Part shown: positions 1-9,744 of the stretch, piece by piece
Numbering within the stretch: position 1 is the stretch's first letter
Layout: each line of letters opens with the position of its first letter
Source of the DNA: Acidimicrobiia bacterium
GTDB lineage: Bacteria > Actinomycetota > Acidimicrobiia > Acidimicrobiales > Aldehydirespiratoraceae
NCBI GenBank assembly: GCA_022820805.1
Contig: JAJEEV010000025.1
Span: forward strand, 1-32,514
Direction: 5' to 3'
Length of the DNA stretch: 32,514 nucleotides
Notes under the pieces: model-generated
What the model saw: only the letters and a program-made list of their open reading frames with translations
Told to the model about the DNA's origin: nothing
Databases searched by the model: none
Program-made: the position numbers and the translations under genes

Positions 1-1
1 C

Positions 2-787
2 CTGCAGACCCGGGGCGTGTCGGTTCGCTTCGGCGGCAACACCGCGGTGGACGACGTCTCGGTGCACGTCGACCACGGCGAGCTGGTCGGCCTGATCGGC
101 ACCAACGGAGCGGGCAAGTCCACGCTCCTCAACGCCATCAGCGGGTTCGTGCCCGCGCGGGGGCGGATACTCGTGCTCGGCGACGACGTGACGCCCCGGC
201 GGGCACCGGCCCGCCACGCCCGCGGCCTGGGACGGGGCTTCCAGGGTGCTCGCGTCTATCCCGGCCTCACGGTGCGCGAGTCGCTGATGGTCGCGCTGGA
301 GGCCCGGTCGCACTCGTACCTGGTGCCGTCGATGACGGCCCTGCCGCCGTCGCCGTCACAGGAACGGGCCAAGCGGGTCGAGGCGGACGAGCTCATCGAC
401 TACATGGGCCTGAAACGCTATGCGGACCATTTCGTGGCCACCCTGTCGACCGGCACCCGCCGCATCGTGGAACTCTCCAGCCTGCTGGCCGTCAACGCCC
501 GGGTGCTGCTGCTCGACGAGCCCACCGGCGGGGTGGCTCAGCGGGAGGCCGAGGCGTTCGGGCCGCTCATCAAGCAGGTGCAGGCCGAACTCGACGCCGC
601 GGTGATCGTCATCGAGCACGACATGCCGCTGGTCATGGGCATCAGCGACCGCGTCTACTGCCTGGAGGCGGGCGCGGTGATCGCCGAGGGGTCCCCCGAG
701 CAGGTCCGCAGCGACCCGCTGGTGATCGCCAGCTATCTGGGCACCTCGGACCAGGCCATAGGACGCTCGGGGCCCGCTCAGCCCTGA
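2..787 (+). CDS. ABC transporter ATP-binding protein, LivG-like (5' partial)
   Basis: This is the ATPase subunit of an importer of the branched-chain amino acid/amide (LivG) type, which powers uptake from the cytoplasmic face. The reading frame is open to the left edge, and the residues before the first GTG (position 17) fit the usual N-terminal strand, so the gene probably starts outside the window. Visible motifs, numbered from the GTG, are the Walker A GTNGAGKST (28-36), a signature LSTGT (143-147, a variant of LSGGQ), Walker B LLLDEPTGG with the catalytic Glu, and the H-loop in VIEHDM. The family usually has about 250 residues, so little is missing. Permease and binding-protein genes must lie upstream if present. 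The substrate cannot be read from this subunit. A 51-nt gap separates it from the next gene. Confidence 0.85.
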   Translation: MQTRGVSVRFGGNTAVDDVSVHVDHGELVGLIGTNGAGKSTLLNAISGFVPARGRILVLGDDVTPRRAPARHARGLGRGFQGARVYPGLTVRESLMVALEARSHSYLVPSMTALPPSPSQERAKRVEADELIDYMGLKRYADHFVATLSTGTRRIVELSSLLAVNARVLLLDEPTGGVAQREAEAFGPLIKQVQAELDAAVIVIEHDMPLVMGISDRVYCLEAGAVIAEGSPEQVRSDPLVIASYLGTSDQAIGRSGPAQP

Positions 788-838
788 CTCCGCCACCGGC
801 CGCGTCCCCGCCACGACCGGCCCGCGTGACAGACTTGG

Positions 839-1828
839 ATGCGGATGATCCCTTTCGTCGGGGTGCTGGCCCAGACCGACAGCGAGGCGCTGCTGGACGA
901 CCCGCTTACCCATGCCGACTGGATCAAGGCCGGCATCGTCCTGGTATGCACCCTGTTGCTGGCCGTGGTCGTGTCCCGGCTCCTGCGCAGGGCTGTCTCG
1001 CGCGGCATCGGTCACGGCTTCGCCGCCATCCTGACCTCGCGGTTCTCGGGTTACGCCGTGTTCATCATCGGCCTCTCCTACTCGCTGACCGTCCTGGGCG
1101 TGCGGGTGGGGCCGCTGCTGGGCGCTCTCGGCCTCGGCGGTCTGGTTCTGGCCCTGGCCCTTCAGGGCGTGGTCGGCAACTTCGTCTCGTCGGTGATCCT
1201 GCAGACCCGGAGGCCCTACACGGTGGGAGACACCGTGGAACTGGACGGCCGGCTCGGCGTGGTGGAGGACATCGACTCCCGCACCACGCAGATCAGGGGC
1301 CTCGACGGCACGCACATACGCATCCCCAACGCCAACGTGGCCGGCGCGACGATCGTCAACCTGACCCGCGAGCCGGTGAGGCGCAGCTCGCTGCTCGTGG
1401 GCGTGGCCTACGACACCGACCTCGAGCAGGCGACCGAGGCCATCTACACCGCTCTGCAGCGTGTGCCCAGAGTGATGGCGGAGCCCGAGCCCGCGGTCAA
1501 CCTCGAGGGCTTCGGCGACTCCAGCATCGGCTTCAACGTGCTCTACTGGCACGCCAGCGACGTGCCGACGGAGCTCGCCACCCGCCACGACCTGGTACTG
1601 GCCATCCACCGGGAGTTCGCGGCCTGCTCCATCACCATCGCCTTTCCCCAGGTGGTCGTCTGGGGCGGCCAGCAGCGCCCGGACCGGCTGTACCGGGGCG
1701 AGGTGGGGGAGGTGCGGGCCCCCTATCCCGGCCTCGATAAGCCCGAGGATCCCCAGGAGCGCCGCGGCTCCCAATGGCGCCTGCCCGGGCTGCGTCGCAC
1801 CGGACCGGCAGGGGCCGACGACGGGTAG
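839..1828 (+). CDS. MscS-family mechanosensitive ion channel
   Basis: This is a small-conductance mechanosensitive channel of 329 residues that would release solutes on osmotic downshock. Three membrane helices are visible at about 30-47, 71-88 and 91-121. The third is the Gly/Ala-rich pore helix (GPLLGALGLGGLVLALAL), followed by the family's beta domain with YTVGDTVEL and RIPNANV near 127-165 and a mixed C-terminal domain. ATG 839 is used as the start; a second ATG lies two codons later, and no clear Shine-Dalgarno is seen. The gene converges on the leftward TauE/SafE gene 35 bp downstream. The C-terminal tail after about residue 285 is basic, low in complexity and probably disordered. The family assignment is firm; ion preference is unknown. 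Confidence 0.85.
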   Translation: MRMIPFVGVLAQTDSEALLDDPLTHADWIKAGIVLVCTLLLAVVVSRLLRRAVSRGIGHGFAAILTSRFSGYAVFIIGLSYSLTVLGVRVGPLLGALGLGGLVLALALQGVVGNFVSSVILQTRRPYTVGDTVELDGRLGVVEDIDSRTTQIRGLDGTHIRIPNANVAGATIVNLTREPVRRSSLLVGVAYDTDLEQATEAIYTALQRVPRVMAEPEPAVNLEGFGDSSIGFNVLYWHASDVPTELATRHDLVLAIHREFAACSITIAFPQVVVWGGQQRPDRLYRGEVGEVRAPYPGLDKPEDPQERRGSQWRLPGLRRTGPAGADDG

Positions 1829-1843
1829 CGGGCCGACTGCCTG

Positions 1844-1857
1844 CCGGGCTCTCCCGG
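1844..1857. terminator. Weak GC hairpin between convergent genes
   Basis: CCGGG and CCCGG form a 5-bp stem with a CTCT loop, placed between the stops of the convergent MscS and TauE/SafE genes. There is no T-tract on either side, so a terminator role is only a guess. Confidence 0.2.
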
Positions 1858-1863
1858 GGCCTC

Positions 1864-2607
1864 TCAGCCCATGACGGCCCGCACGACCAGCGTGACGCCC
1901 GCGGCCGCCAGCAACCCCAGCACGGCCCGGTCGAACTGGGAGCCCGACAGCCTCGCCCGCAGGTGTTCACCCACCGGCAGGACGGCCAGCACCGGCCCGA
2001 AGCCCACCGCGGCCGCGATCAGCCGGTCGGACGTGTAGGCGCCGATCGACGCCAGGGAGGCGATCTGGGCTATGCCCGACACCAGGAACAGCACCGACAG
2101 CCCGAAGACGTAGGCCTCGCGAGGCAGGCGGTAGGCATAGAGCCACGATCCGATGATCGGCCCGGACACTCCCACTGCGCCCTGCATGAGCCCCGTGGCC
2201 AGCCCGACCGCCGGTGAGGCCCGCCGCCCGAAGTCCGCAGACACTCTGACGTCTCCGAACCAAAGCGACCTGACCACGAACAGCAGCACCGAGACCGCGA
2301 GCACGATCAACAGGGGCCGCTCCGGCGCCGAGACCAGCACGAACGTGCCCGGAACTGCCCCCAGCGCCGATGTCGCCGACAGCACGAGCACATCGCGGGT
2401 CTCCGAACGGGCACTGCGGGTGCGCCAGCCGACCAGCACGTTGGCCGCGGCGTTGGGCAGGGTCACGACCGCCACCGCGGTCTCGATGCCGGTCAGCGGG
2501 GCCAGGATCGGGATGGCGATCAGCGGGTAGCCGAGCCCCGTCGCGCTCTTGGCCAGCATGGCCAGGGCCGACGCCACGCCGACCAGGATCAGTTCGGTAG
2601 TGCTCAC
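1864..2607 (-). CDS. TauE/SafE-family membrane permease
   Basis: This 247-residue integral membrane protein belongs to the TauE/SafE (DUF81) family, whose members export sulfite, sulfonates or other organic anions. Seven to eight hydrophobic segments are visible, with the family's two repeated halves: an N-terminal one containing SATGLGYPLIAIPIL and a second after about residue 120 containing GLMQGAVGVSGPIIG. The GTG at 2607 is chosen because it overlaps the cupin stop codon as GTGA and the N-terminus then begins directly before the first helix; longer frames add an unlikely Arg-rich stretch. It is the last gene of a tightly packed leftward operon with cupin and SnoaL-like genes. The substrate is unknown; the operon may move and modify one organic acid. 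Confidence 0.8.
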   Translation of the reverse strand: MSTTELILVGVASALAMLAKSATGLGYPLIAIPILAPLTGIETAVAVVTLPNAAANVLVGWRTRSARSETRDVLVLSATSALGAVPGTFVLVSAPERPLLIVLAVSVLLFVVRSLWFGDVRVSADFGRRASPAVGLATGLMQGAVGVSGPIIGSWLYAYRLPREAYVFGLSVLFLVSGIAQIASLASIGAYTSDRLIAAAVGFGPVLAVLPVGEHLRARLSGSQFDRAVLGLLAAAGVTLVVRAVMG

Positions 2608-3104
2608 TCCCGGGGCTGGACCGACTCGATCCAGCGGCTGCGCAGGTCCTCGAGCCACTCGGGGAAGTCGATCTCGGGATCGGGCAGCGGTGTAACGCCC
2701 CGCTCCGAGCAGGTCTCGTTGAACGCCTCCGGGTCGTCGCTCCAGCTGCGCGGATCGCCCAGCATCACCTCGAACAGTGTGCAGCCGGCGTCGCCGGCCA
2801 CCAGGGGCCCGAACTGCTCGCCCTGGGGGAGTTCGATGTGGGTGCCGGCGTCGCACACCTCATCGCCGATCAGGATCTCTCCCTCCAGCACGAACACGAC
2901 GTGCGGCGAGCGATGGCCGTGGCGCCGCACCACCATGCCGGGGTCGTAACGGGCGTACAGCGACAGGTAGGGAGGGTCGGCCCGGAACGCGAACCACTTC
3001 TCCCACACCGACGACTCGCTGCCGTCGGCGTTGCGCTGGGCCTTGACCCGCTGCCACGGCAGCGCCGGGTCGTCGAGTCGCCGGATCACGGGCCCTGAGC
3101 CCAT
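2604..3104 (-). CDS. Cupin-domain protein
   Basis: This protein of 166 residues contains one cupin domain. The first cupin motif is recognisable around residues 58-80: a Gly, then HGH followed by PHVVFVLEG, so two or three histidines could bind a metal; the usual Glu of the motif appears to be His here. The second motif around 95-115 is degenerate. The C-terminal 50 residues form an acidic tail. The ATG at 3104 overlaps the preceding stop (TGATG) and has GGGAGG four bases upstream; a GTG one codon earlier is possible. It is translationally coupled on both sides, to the SnoaL-like gene and to the TauE/SafE permease. The reaction is not predictable: such stand-alone cupins include dioxygenases, isomerases and ligand sensors. 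Confidence 0.75.
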   Translation of the reverse strand: MGSGPVIRRLDDPALPWQRVKAQRNADGSESSVWEKWFAFRADPPYLSLYARYDPGMVVRRHGHRSPHVVFVLEGEILIGDEVCDAGTHIELPQGEQFGPLVAGDAGCTLFEVMLGDPRSWSDDPEAFNETCSERGVTPLPDPEIDFPEWLEDLRSRWIESVQPRE

Positions 3105-3523
3105 CACCCCTCCCAGTCGATGCCGGCCTGGTGCAGGGACCAGATCTCGGCGATGCGCCCGCCCGCTACCCGGTACTGCCCCATCCAGGCGACCAGCATC
3201 GCCGATGCCGTGGCCAGGCTCACCCCGCGCAACGTCAGGCGGATCCAGATGGTGTCGCCGTCAGCGCTGAGGGCGTGGACGCTGACCTCGCTGGCGCAAA
3301 TGGCCTCGAAGGCCCCGGCCAGACGCTGCCGGAGCTGCCGGCGAGTGAGCGTCTCGGTGCCGTCGGGCCCGTGGCGCACGATGGGCTCGGACACCAGGTC
3401 CTCCAGCGCGTCGAGGTCGCGCTCGAGCCAGATCCTCTCCCAGTAGCTGCGCACCACCGACTCCGGATCGGCGCTGTTGTGCCCGTCGGCGGGCTTCCGG
3501 TTCCGGCCGCGGTCATCGGCCAT
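3104..3523 (-). CDS. SnoaL-like/NTF2-fold protein
   Basis: This 139-residue protein has the length and pattern of the SnoaL-like branch of the NTF2 fold: an N-terminal helix with VVRSYWERIWLERDLDALEDLV, a small barrel, and a closing strand with YRVAGGRIAEIWSLHQ, which is typical of the family. Members include polyketide cyclases, dehydratases and many unassigned ligand-binding proteins. The start ATG at 3523 has AGGAGG upstream at a good distance. The gene heads the overlapping SnoaL-cupin-TauE/SafE set and begins only 24 bp after the MFS gene, so all four may form one transcript. No catalytic residue can be assigned with confidence. Confidence 0.75.
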   Translation of the reverse strand: MADDRGRNRKPADGHNSADPESVVRSYWERIWLERDLDALEDLVSEPIVRHGPDGTETLTRRQLRQRLAGAFEAICASEVSVHALSADGDTIWIRLTLRGVSLATASAMLVAWMGQYRVAGGRIAEIWSLHQAGIDWEG

Positions 3524-3547
3524 GGTCGCCTCCTCGTGTCTCGATGC

Positions 3548-4786
3548 TCACAGTGTTGTCTCTTCGCCCAAGCGGCGCGGCTCGACGATCCGGGCCACTG
3601 CCATGACCACCAGCACCAGCACCCCCAGGCCGACGAGGGTTGCCCGGATGCCCACGGCGTCGGCGATGATCCCGATGGGCAGCGCCGCGATGGCGAAGCC
3701 CGAGAAGCTCAGCATCAGCAGGCTCTGGACCCTGCCGTGGTACTCGACGGGCGTCATCGTGAGCAGCAGCGAGTTGTTCAGAGCCTGGAAGACGGTGGAG
3801 GTGGCGCCCACCACGGCCATCACAGCCAGGGCGGTGTAGAAGTCCGGCATCACCGCGAAGACTGCGAGCGAGATGCCGAAGGCCACGGCGCTGCGAACCT
3901 GGTACGGGTGCAGCTTGCGCCGCTCCACATTGGCCAGCGCCAGCGACCCGATCATGGCCCCCGCAGCCGCCACCGCGTTGAGGAGCCCGAATCCGGTCGA
4001 TCCGCTGTTGTGGACATCCTCGGCCACCACCGGCAGGAAGGCCATGTGGGGAAACCCGATCAGCACCACCCCGAGAGACACGGCCAGCAGGTGCACTATG
4101 TCGGGGCGGGACCGCACGAACCGTAGGCCGTCGAGCAGGTCGCCCATCGCGCTGCGTCCCGACGGGCTCAGCGGCGCGGACCGCGGCAACCCGATCACGA
4201 GGACCACGCTCAGAAGCCCGAGGACACCGGCCGCGAAGAACACTCCCGCCAGGCCGAACACCGCCACCCCGATCAGAGCCCCGGCGGCGGCAGGCCCGGC
4301 CACCCGGGCCAGCTGCACGCTCGACATCGACAGGAATATGGCGTTGGTGATGGCCTCGCGGCCGACCACATCGGAGATGAGAGCGAGCCGGGCCGGAGCC
4401 AGGAGCGAGATCATGGCCCCCTGCAGGACGCTGGCCGCGAGCAGCATCCAGAAGGCCTCCGTGCCGGTGGCGACGGCCACGCCCAGACCGAGGGGCGTGA
4501 CCGACTGGAGAAGCCCGGCCGCGACCAGGACGTTGCGCTTCGAGAAGCGATCGGTGATCACGCCGCCATAGGGAATGGCGATGATGCTGGACGCCCCGAA
4601 GGCCAGCATCACCGCTCCGAGACCGGTGTTGGTGCCGGTGATCTCGAACGCCAGCCAGGCCCGGGCGATTCCGGCCACCTGCATGGTGAGGAAGGTGAAT
4701 AGACCGCCTATGAACAGCAGGCGGTACTGGCGGTTGTGCAGCGCCGCGAACCGCCCGGAGCCACCGGCGGGTCTCCGAGCGCGCAT
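3548..4786 (-). CDS. MFS transporter, Bcr/EntS-like drug or solute exporter
   Basis: This 412-residue protein has about 12 hydrophobic segments and the look of the MFS_3 (enterobactin exporter EntS-like) branch: an early FAALHNRQYRLLFIGG segment before helix 1 and the loop 2-3 motif GGVITDRFSKRNVL, matching the MFS signature G-x-x-x-D-R. The frame continues far upstream into the divergent coxM gene, but the sensible start is the ATG at 4786, which lies just before the conserved N-terminal segment. A -10-like TACGCT ends 5 nt upstream of it, so the transcript is probably leaderless or nearly so. It shares a 126-bp divergent control region with coxM. The cargo is unknown. Confidence 0.85.
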   Translation of the reverse strand: MRARRPAGGSGRFAALHNRQYRLLFIGGLFTFLTMQVAGIARAWLAFEITGTNTGLGAVMLAFGASSIIAIPYGGVITDRFSKRNVLVAAGLLQSVTPLGLGVAVATGTEAFWMLLAASVLQGAMISLLAPARLALISDVVGREAITNAIFLSMSSVQLARVAGPAAAGALIGVAVFGLAGVFFAAGVLGLLSVVLVIGLPRSAPLSPSGRSAMGDLLDGLRFVRSRPDIVHLLAVSLGVVLIGFPHMAFLPVVAEDVHNSGSTGFGLLNAVAAAGAMIGSLALANVERRKLHPYQVRSAVAFGISLAVFAVMPDFYTALAVMAVVGATSTVFQALNNSLLLTMTPVEYHGRVQSLLMLSFSGFAIAALPIGIIADAVGIRATLVGLGVLVLVVMAVARIVEPRRLGEETTL

Positions 4787-4791
4787 CCGCC

Positions 4792-4797
4792 AGCGTA
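4792..4797 (-). promoter_or_regulatory. -10 element of the MFS gene
   Basis: TACGCT on the minus strand, 5 nt before the ATG at 4786. The position matches the leaderless arrangement of other genes here. No convincing -35 is seen. Confidence 0.4.
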
Positions 4798-4857
4798 CCT
4801 GTGGGAGCATTCCTGCTACGCGACCTGGCCGGTCGAGCGGAGCAGGGCGCGTTGCTG

Positions 4858-4863
4858 TAGTGT
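4858..4863 (+). promoter_or_regulatory. -10 element of the coxMSL operon
   Basis: TAGTGT lies 49 nt before the coxM start. Transcription would begin around 4870, giving a leader of about 40 nt that contains the GGGGGTG ribosome binding site. The 126-bp region 4787-4912 holds this promoter and the divergent MFS promoter; no operator repeat stands out. Confidence 0.45.
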
Positions 4864-4912
4864 CCGCGGTCCGCGTGGACCCCACGAAGACGGCGACCAT
4901 TGGGGGTGCAGC

Positions 4913-5773
4913 ATGCTGCCGGCCCGGTTCGACTACGTAGCGGCCTCCTCTGTGGAGGAGGCCATCGCGGCCAAGGCGCAGGGGGGTGATGAGTCCCGCA
5001 TCCTGGCCGGAGGGCAGAGCCTGCTGCCGATGATGAAGCTCCGGTTCGCGACGCCCGCGAACTTGATCGACATCAACCGGATCGGCGGGCTCGACACCAT
5101 CGAGCGCCACAACGGCCACCTGCACATCGGAGCGCTGGTCCGCCATGCCGACATCGCCGCCTCCGGCGAGGTGTCGGGCGCGGTGGCCTCGGCCGCCCCG
5201 TGGATCGCCGACCCGCTGGTGCGCAATCTCGGCACCATGTGCGGATCGGTTGCCCACTGCGATCCCGAGGGGGACTGGAACTCTGTGCTTCTGGCCACCG
5301 GGGCCGAGGTGATCGCGCAGGGGCCGTCGGGATCGAGGTCCATCGCCATCGGCGACTTCGTCGAGGACTTCTTCACCAACACGCTGGCCGACGACGAGAT
5401 GGTGGTCGCCCTGCACATCCCGGTGCCGTCGGGACGATCCGGCGGCTCGTACCAGAAGCTGGAGCGCAAGGTCGGCGACTACGCCACCGTCGGTGTGGCC
5501 GCCCACCTCGAGCTGGCCGGCGACGGCACCATCAGCGCGGCCGGCGTGGCCATGACATCGGTGGCGCCCATAAACCGCAAGGCCACCGGCGCCGAGGCTG
5601 TGCTGGTGGGCAACGCCCCCAGCGCCGAACTGTTCGCCGAGGCCGGCGAGGCGGCCGCCGCCGCGGCCGACCCCCGCGACGATGTGAGGGGCTCAGCTCG
5701 ATGGAAGCGCCGGGTGGTGGCCGCCTTCACCCGGAGGGCCCTGGCGGCCGCAGCCGAAGAAGCCCAGGCCTGA
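4913..5773 (+). CDS. coxM: Aerobic CO dehydrogenase, FAD-binding medium subunit
   Basis: CoxM carries FAD and passes electrons from the iron-sulfur subunit to the quinone pool in the CoxMSL complex at the inner face of the membrane. The protein has 286 residues, the usual length. The ATG at 4913 is chosen because MLPARFDYVAA matches the family N-terminus and GGGGGTG lies just upstream; the open frame extends earlier but is unlikely to be coding. FAD pyrophosphate-binding motifs are AGGQS (32-36) and TMCGS (108-112). The second usually reads T-x-G-G-x, so one Gly is replaced by Cys here. The C-terminal CO_deh_flav_C domain follows from about 175. It is the first gene of coxM-coxS-coxL, 11 bp before coxS. 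Confidence 0.93.
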   Translation: MLPARFDYVAASSVEEAIAAKAQGGDESRILAGGQSLLPMMKLRFATPANLIDINRIGGLDTIERHNGHLHIGALVRHADIAASGEVSGAVASAAPWIADPLVRNLGTMCGSVAHCDPEGDWNSVLLATGAEVIAQGPSGSRSIAIGDFVEDFFTNTLADDEMVVALHIPVPSGRSGGSYQKLERKVGDYATVGVAAHLELAGDGTISAAGVAMTSVAPINRKATGAEAVLVGNAPSAELFAEAGEAAAAAADPRDDVRGSARWKRRVVAAFTRRALAAAAEEAQA

Positions 5774-5784
5774 GAGGGGGAGAC

Positions 5785-6261
5785 ATGGAGATCACTGTCA
5801 ACATCAACGGGACCGACCACACCGCCGACGTGGAGCCCCGGCGGCTGCTTGTCGACCACATCCGGACCGGGGTCGGCCTCACCGGCACCCACATCGGTTG
5901 CGACACCACCAGCTGCGGGGTGTGCACCGTCCTGGTGGACGGCACCCCGGTCAAGTCGTGCACGATGCTGGCCGTCCAGGCCGACGGGCGCGAGGTCACG
6001 ACCGTCGAGGGCCTCAAGTCAGCCGACGGGCTGCACCCGGTCCAGCAGGCGTTCAGCGACGAGCACGGCCTGCAGTGCGGGTTCTGCACCCCGGCCATGA
6101 TGCTGGTGGGCGCGGCCCTGATCGAGGAGAACCCGGCACCGTCCGACGACGAGGTCCGCTGGGCCATCTCGGGGAACCTGTGCCGGTGCACCGGCTACAT
6201 GAACATCGTCAAGGCCATCCAGGCCGCCGCGGCTGCGGCGTCGTCTGACGGCGACGGCTGA
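5785..6261 (+). CDS. coxS: Aerobic CO dehydrogenase, [2Fe-2S] small subunit
   Basis: This 158-residue iron-sulfur subunit carries two [2Fe-2S] clusters that link the molybdenum site of CoxL to FAD in CoxM. The plant-type ferredoxin cluster is bound by C39, C44, C47 and C59 ([10 protein letters not shown] then SC), and the second by C98, C101, C133 and C135 (CGFC and NLCRCTG). All eight cysteines are present. ATG 5785 follows an excellent AGGGGGAG ribosome binding site that overlaps the end of coxM; earlier in-frame codons would run through coxM. CoxL starts 13 bp after its stop. The alanine-rich tail of about 15 residues is poorly conserved in the family. Confidence 0.95.
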   Translation: MEITVNINGTDHTADVEPRRLLVDHIRTGVGLTGTHIGCDTTSCGVCTVLVDGTPVKSCTMLAVQADGREVTTVEGLKSADGLHPVQQAFSDEHGLQCGFCTPAMMLVGAALIEENPAPSDDEVRWAISGNLCRCTGYMNIVKAIQAAAAAASSDGDG

Positions 6262-6274
6262 AAGGGAGCACGCA

Positions 6275-8632
<2,358 letters not shown>

Positions 8633-8656
8633 GCGGCCGGAGACGTCCGGGGCCGC
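8633..8656 (+). terminator. Hairpin directly after coxL
   Basis: GCGGCC and GGCCGC pair, extended inward by GGA and TCC around a GACG loop with a two-base bulge. The stem starts at the base after the coxL stop codon. There is no T-tract, so it may terminate weakly or protect the 3' end of the cox mRNA. Confidence 0.4.
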
Positions 8657-8670
8657 GCCGGCACCGGTCG

Positions 8671-8676
8671 TAGACT
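8671..8676 (+). promoter_or_regulatory. -10 element of the XdhC-YHS gene
   Basis: TAGACT, 43 nt before the ATG at 8720. Transcription would start near 8684, leaving a leader of roughly 36 nt with GGGGAG (8704-8709) as the ribosome binding site. The gene may also be read through from coxL. Confidence 0.4.
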
Positions 8677-8719
8677 TGGGCGCGGACGACATCGGCGACG
8701 CTAGGGGAGCCGCGGTGCC

Positions 8720-9691
8720 ATGGACGTTTCGGTGCTGGCCGAGGCGGTGGAGCTCACCACCCACCGCGTGCCGTACGTGCTGGCCACCGTGGTGTGGCGG
8801 CGGGGACCCTCGTCGGGGCGCCGGGGCTCGAAGGCGGTCATCCTGGCCGACGGCACCGTCCGGGGGTGGCTGGGCGGCGCCTGCGCGGAGCCGTCGGTCG
8901 TGCGTCACGCCCGCGACTGCCTGGAGACCGGTGACCCGGCACTGCTGTTCCTGGGCCAGCCCGGCGAGTTCGACGGCCGCTCCCTCGAAGGGATGCGACA
9001 GGTAGCCATGGCCTGCGAGTCCGAGGGAGCCCTGGAGGTGTACCTGGAGCCGCACCGGCCCGAGCCCCAGGTGATCGTGGTGGGCCGGTCACCGGCGGTG
9101 GACGCGCTGGCCGAGCTGGCCGTCGCGGTCGGCTGGCAGGCAACCGTGATCGACGACGGAGGCGACCCGGACGAGCACACCCGTCCCGAGCTGGTGCGCA
9201 CCAAGCTCGATCTGTCGGATCTGGTCATCGACGGCGCCACCGCGGTGGTGGTGGCCACCCAGGGTCACTACGACGACCTCGCGCTCGAGGCCGCACTGGC
9301 CGGCGACGCCGGCTACGTGGGGCTGATCGCGTCCGGCAAGCGGGCGGCCACCGTGCTCGACCACCTCGGCAGCCGGGGAGTGGCCGCCGCGGAGTTGGAC
9401 CGGGTGCAAGCACCCGCTGGCCTGGATCTGGGTGCGGTGGCCAATGCGGAGATCGCGGTGGCGGTCATGGCCGACCTGGTGGCCAGGCGGGCCCGGGGCG
9501 AGCTGATGGCGACCGGCTCCGGTCCGGTTCCGCCCCGGGCCGAGGCCGTCGACCCGGTGTGCGGCATGACGGTGCTGGTCGACGACGCCAAGTACCACAC
9601 CGTTCACGAAGGCACCGACTACTGGTTCTGCGCTCCCGGCTGCCGGCGCGCCTTCGAGTCCGACCCCGCCGCCTTCTCGAGCGCTGGATGA
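8720..9691 (+). CDS. XdhC/CoxF-family molybdenum cofactor insertion protein with C-terminal YHS domain
   Basis: XdhC-family proteins bind, mature and deliver the molybdenum cofactor to xanthine-dehydrogenase-type enzymes; placement after coxL suggests CO dehydrogenase is the client. The 323-residue protein has an XdhC_CoxI domain at about 5-85 (GPSSGRRGSKAVI, GWLGGAC), a Rossmann-like XdhC_C domain at about 113-255, and an added YHS domain at about 275-320. The YHS domain has DPVCGM (278-283) and WFCAPGC (302-308), so C281, C304 and C308 could bind a metal. YHS domains are typical of copper- and other metal-handling proteins, and the CoxL active site needs copper as well as molybdenum. A joint role in cofactor and copper delivery is inferred. 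Confidence 0.85.
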   Translation: MDVSVLAEAVELTTHRVPYVLATVVWRRGPSSGRRGSKAVILADGTVRGWLGGACAEPSVVRHARDCLETGDPALLFLGQPGEFDGRSLEGMRQVAMACESEGALEVYLEPHRPEPQVIVVGRSPAVDALAELAVAVGWQATVIDDGGDPDEHTRPELVRTKLDLSDLVIDGATAVVVATQGHYDDLALEAALAGDAGYVGLIASGKRAATVLDHLGSRGVAAAELDRVQAPAGLDLGAVANAEIAVAVMADLVARRARGELMATGSGPVPPRAEAVDPVCGMTVLVDDAKYHTVHEGTDYWFCAPGCRRAFESDPAAFSSAG

Positions 9692-9732
9692 CGGCTGAAC
9701 CGTCGCCGCGCTCTGGAGGCCTGGCTGGCCAT

Positions 9733-9738
9733 TAGCGT
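9733..9738 (+). promoter_or_regulatory. -10 element of the EamA gene (leaderless)
   Basis: TAGCGT ends 6 nt before the ATG at 9745, so the transcript would start at or next to the start codon. Confidence 0.55.
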
Positions 9739-9744
9739 GAGCCG

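Noticed and set aside
356..1774. Minus-strand frame across the ABC ATPase and MscS genes
   Set aside because: Both sense genes have full motifs; the antisense frame crosses their boundary with no start signal.
3131..4126. Plus-strand frame opposite the SnoaL-like and MFS genes
   Set aside because: His/Gln/Arg-rich translation typical of antisense frames; the minus-strand genes are well supported.
4736..4912. Extended N-terminus for CoxM
   Set aside because: The extension crosses both divergent promoters and the MFS start, and the family N-terminus begins at 4913 after a good ribosome binding site.
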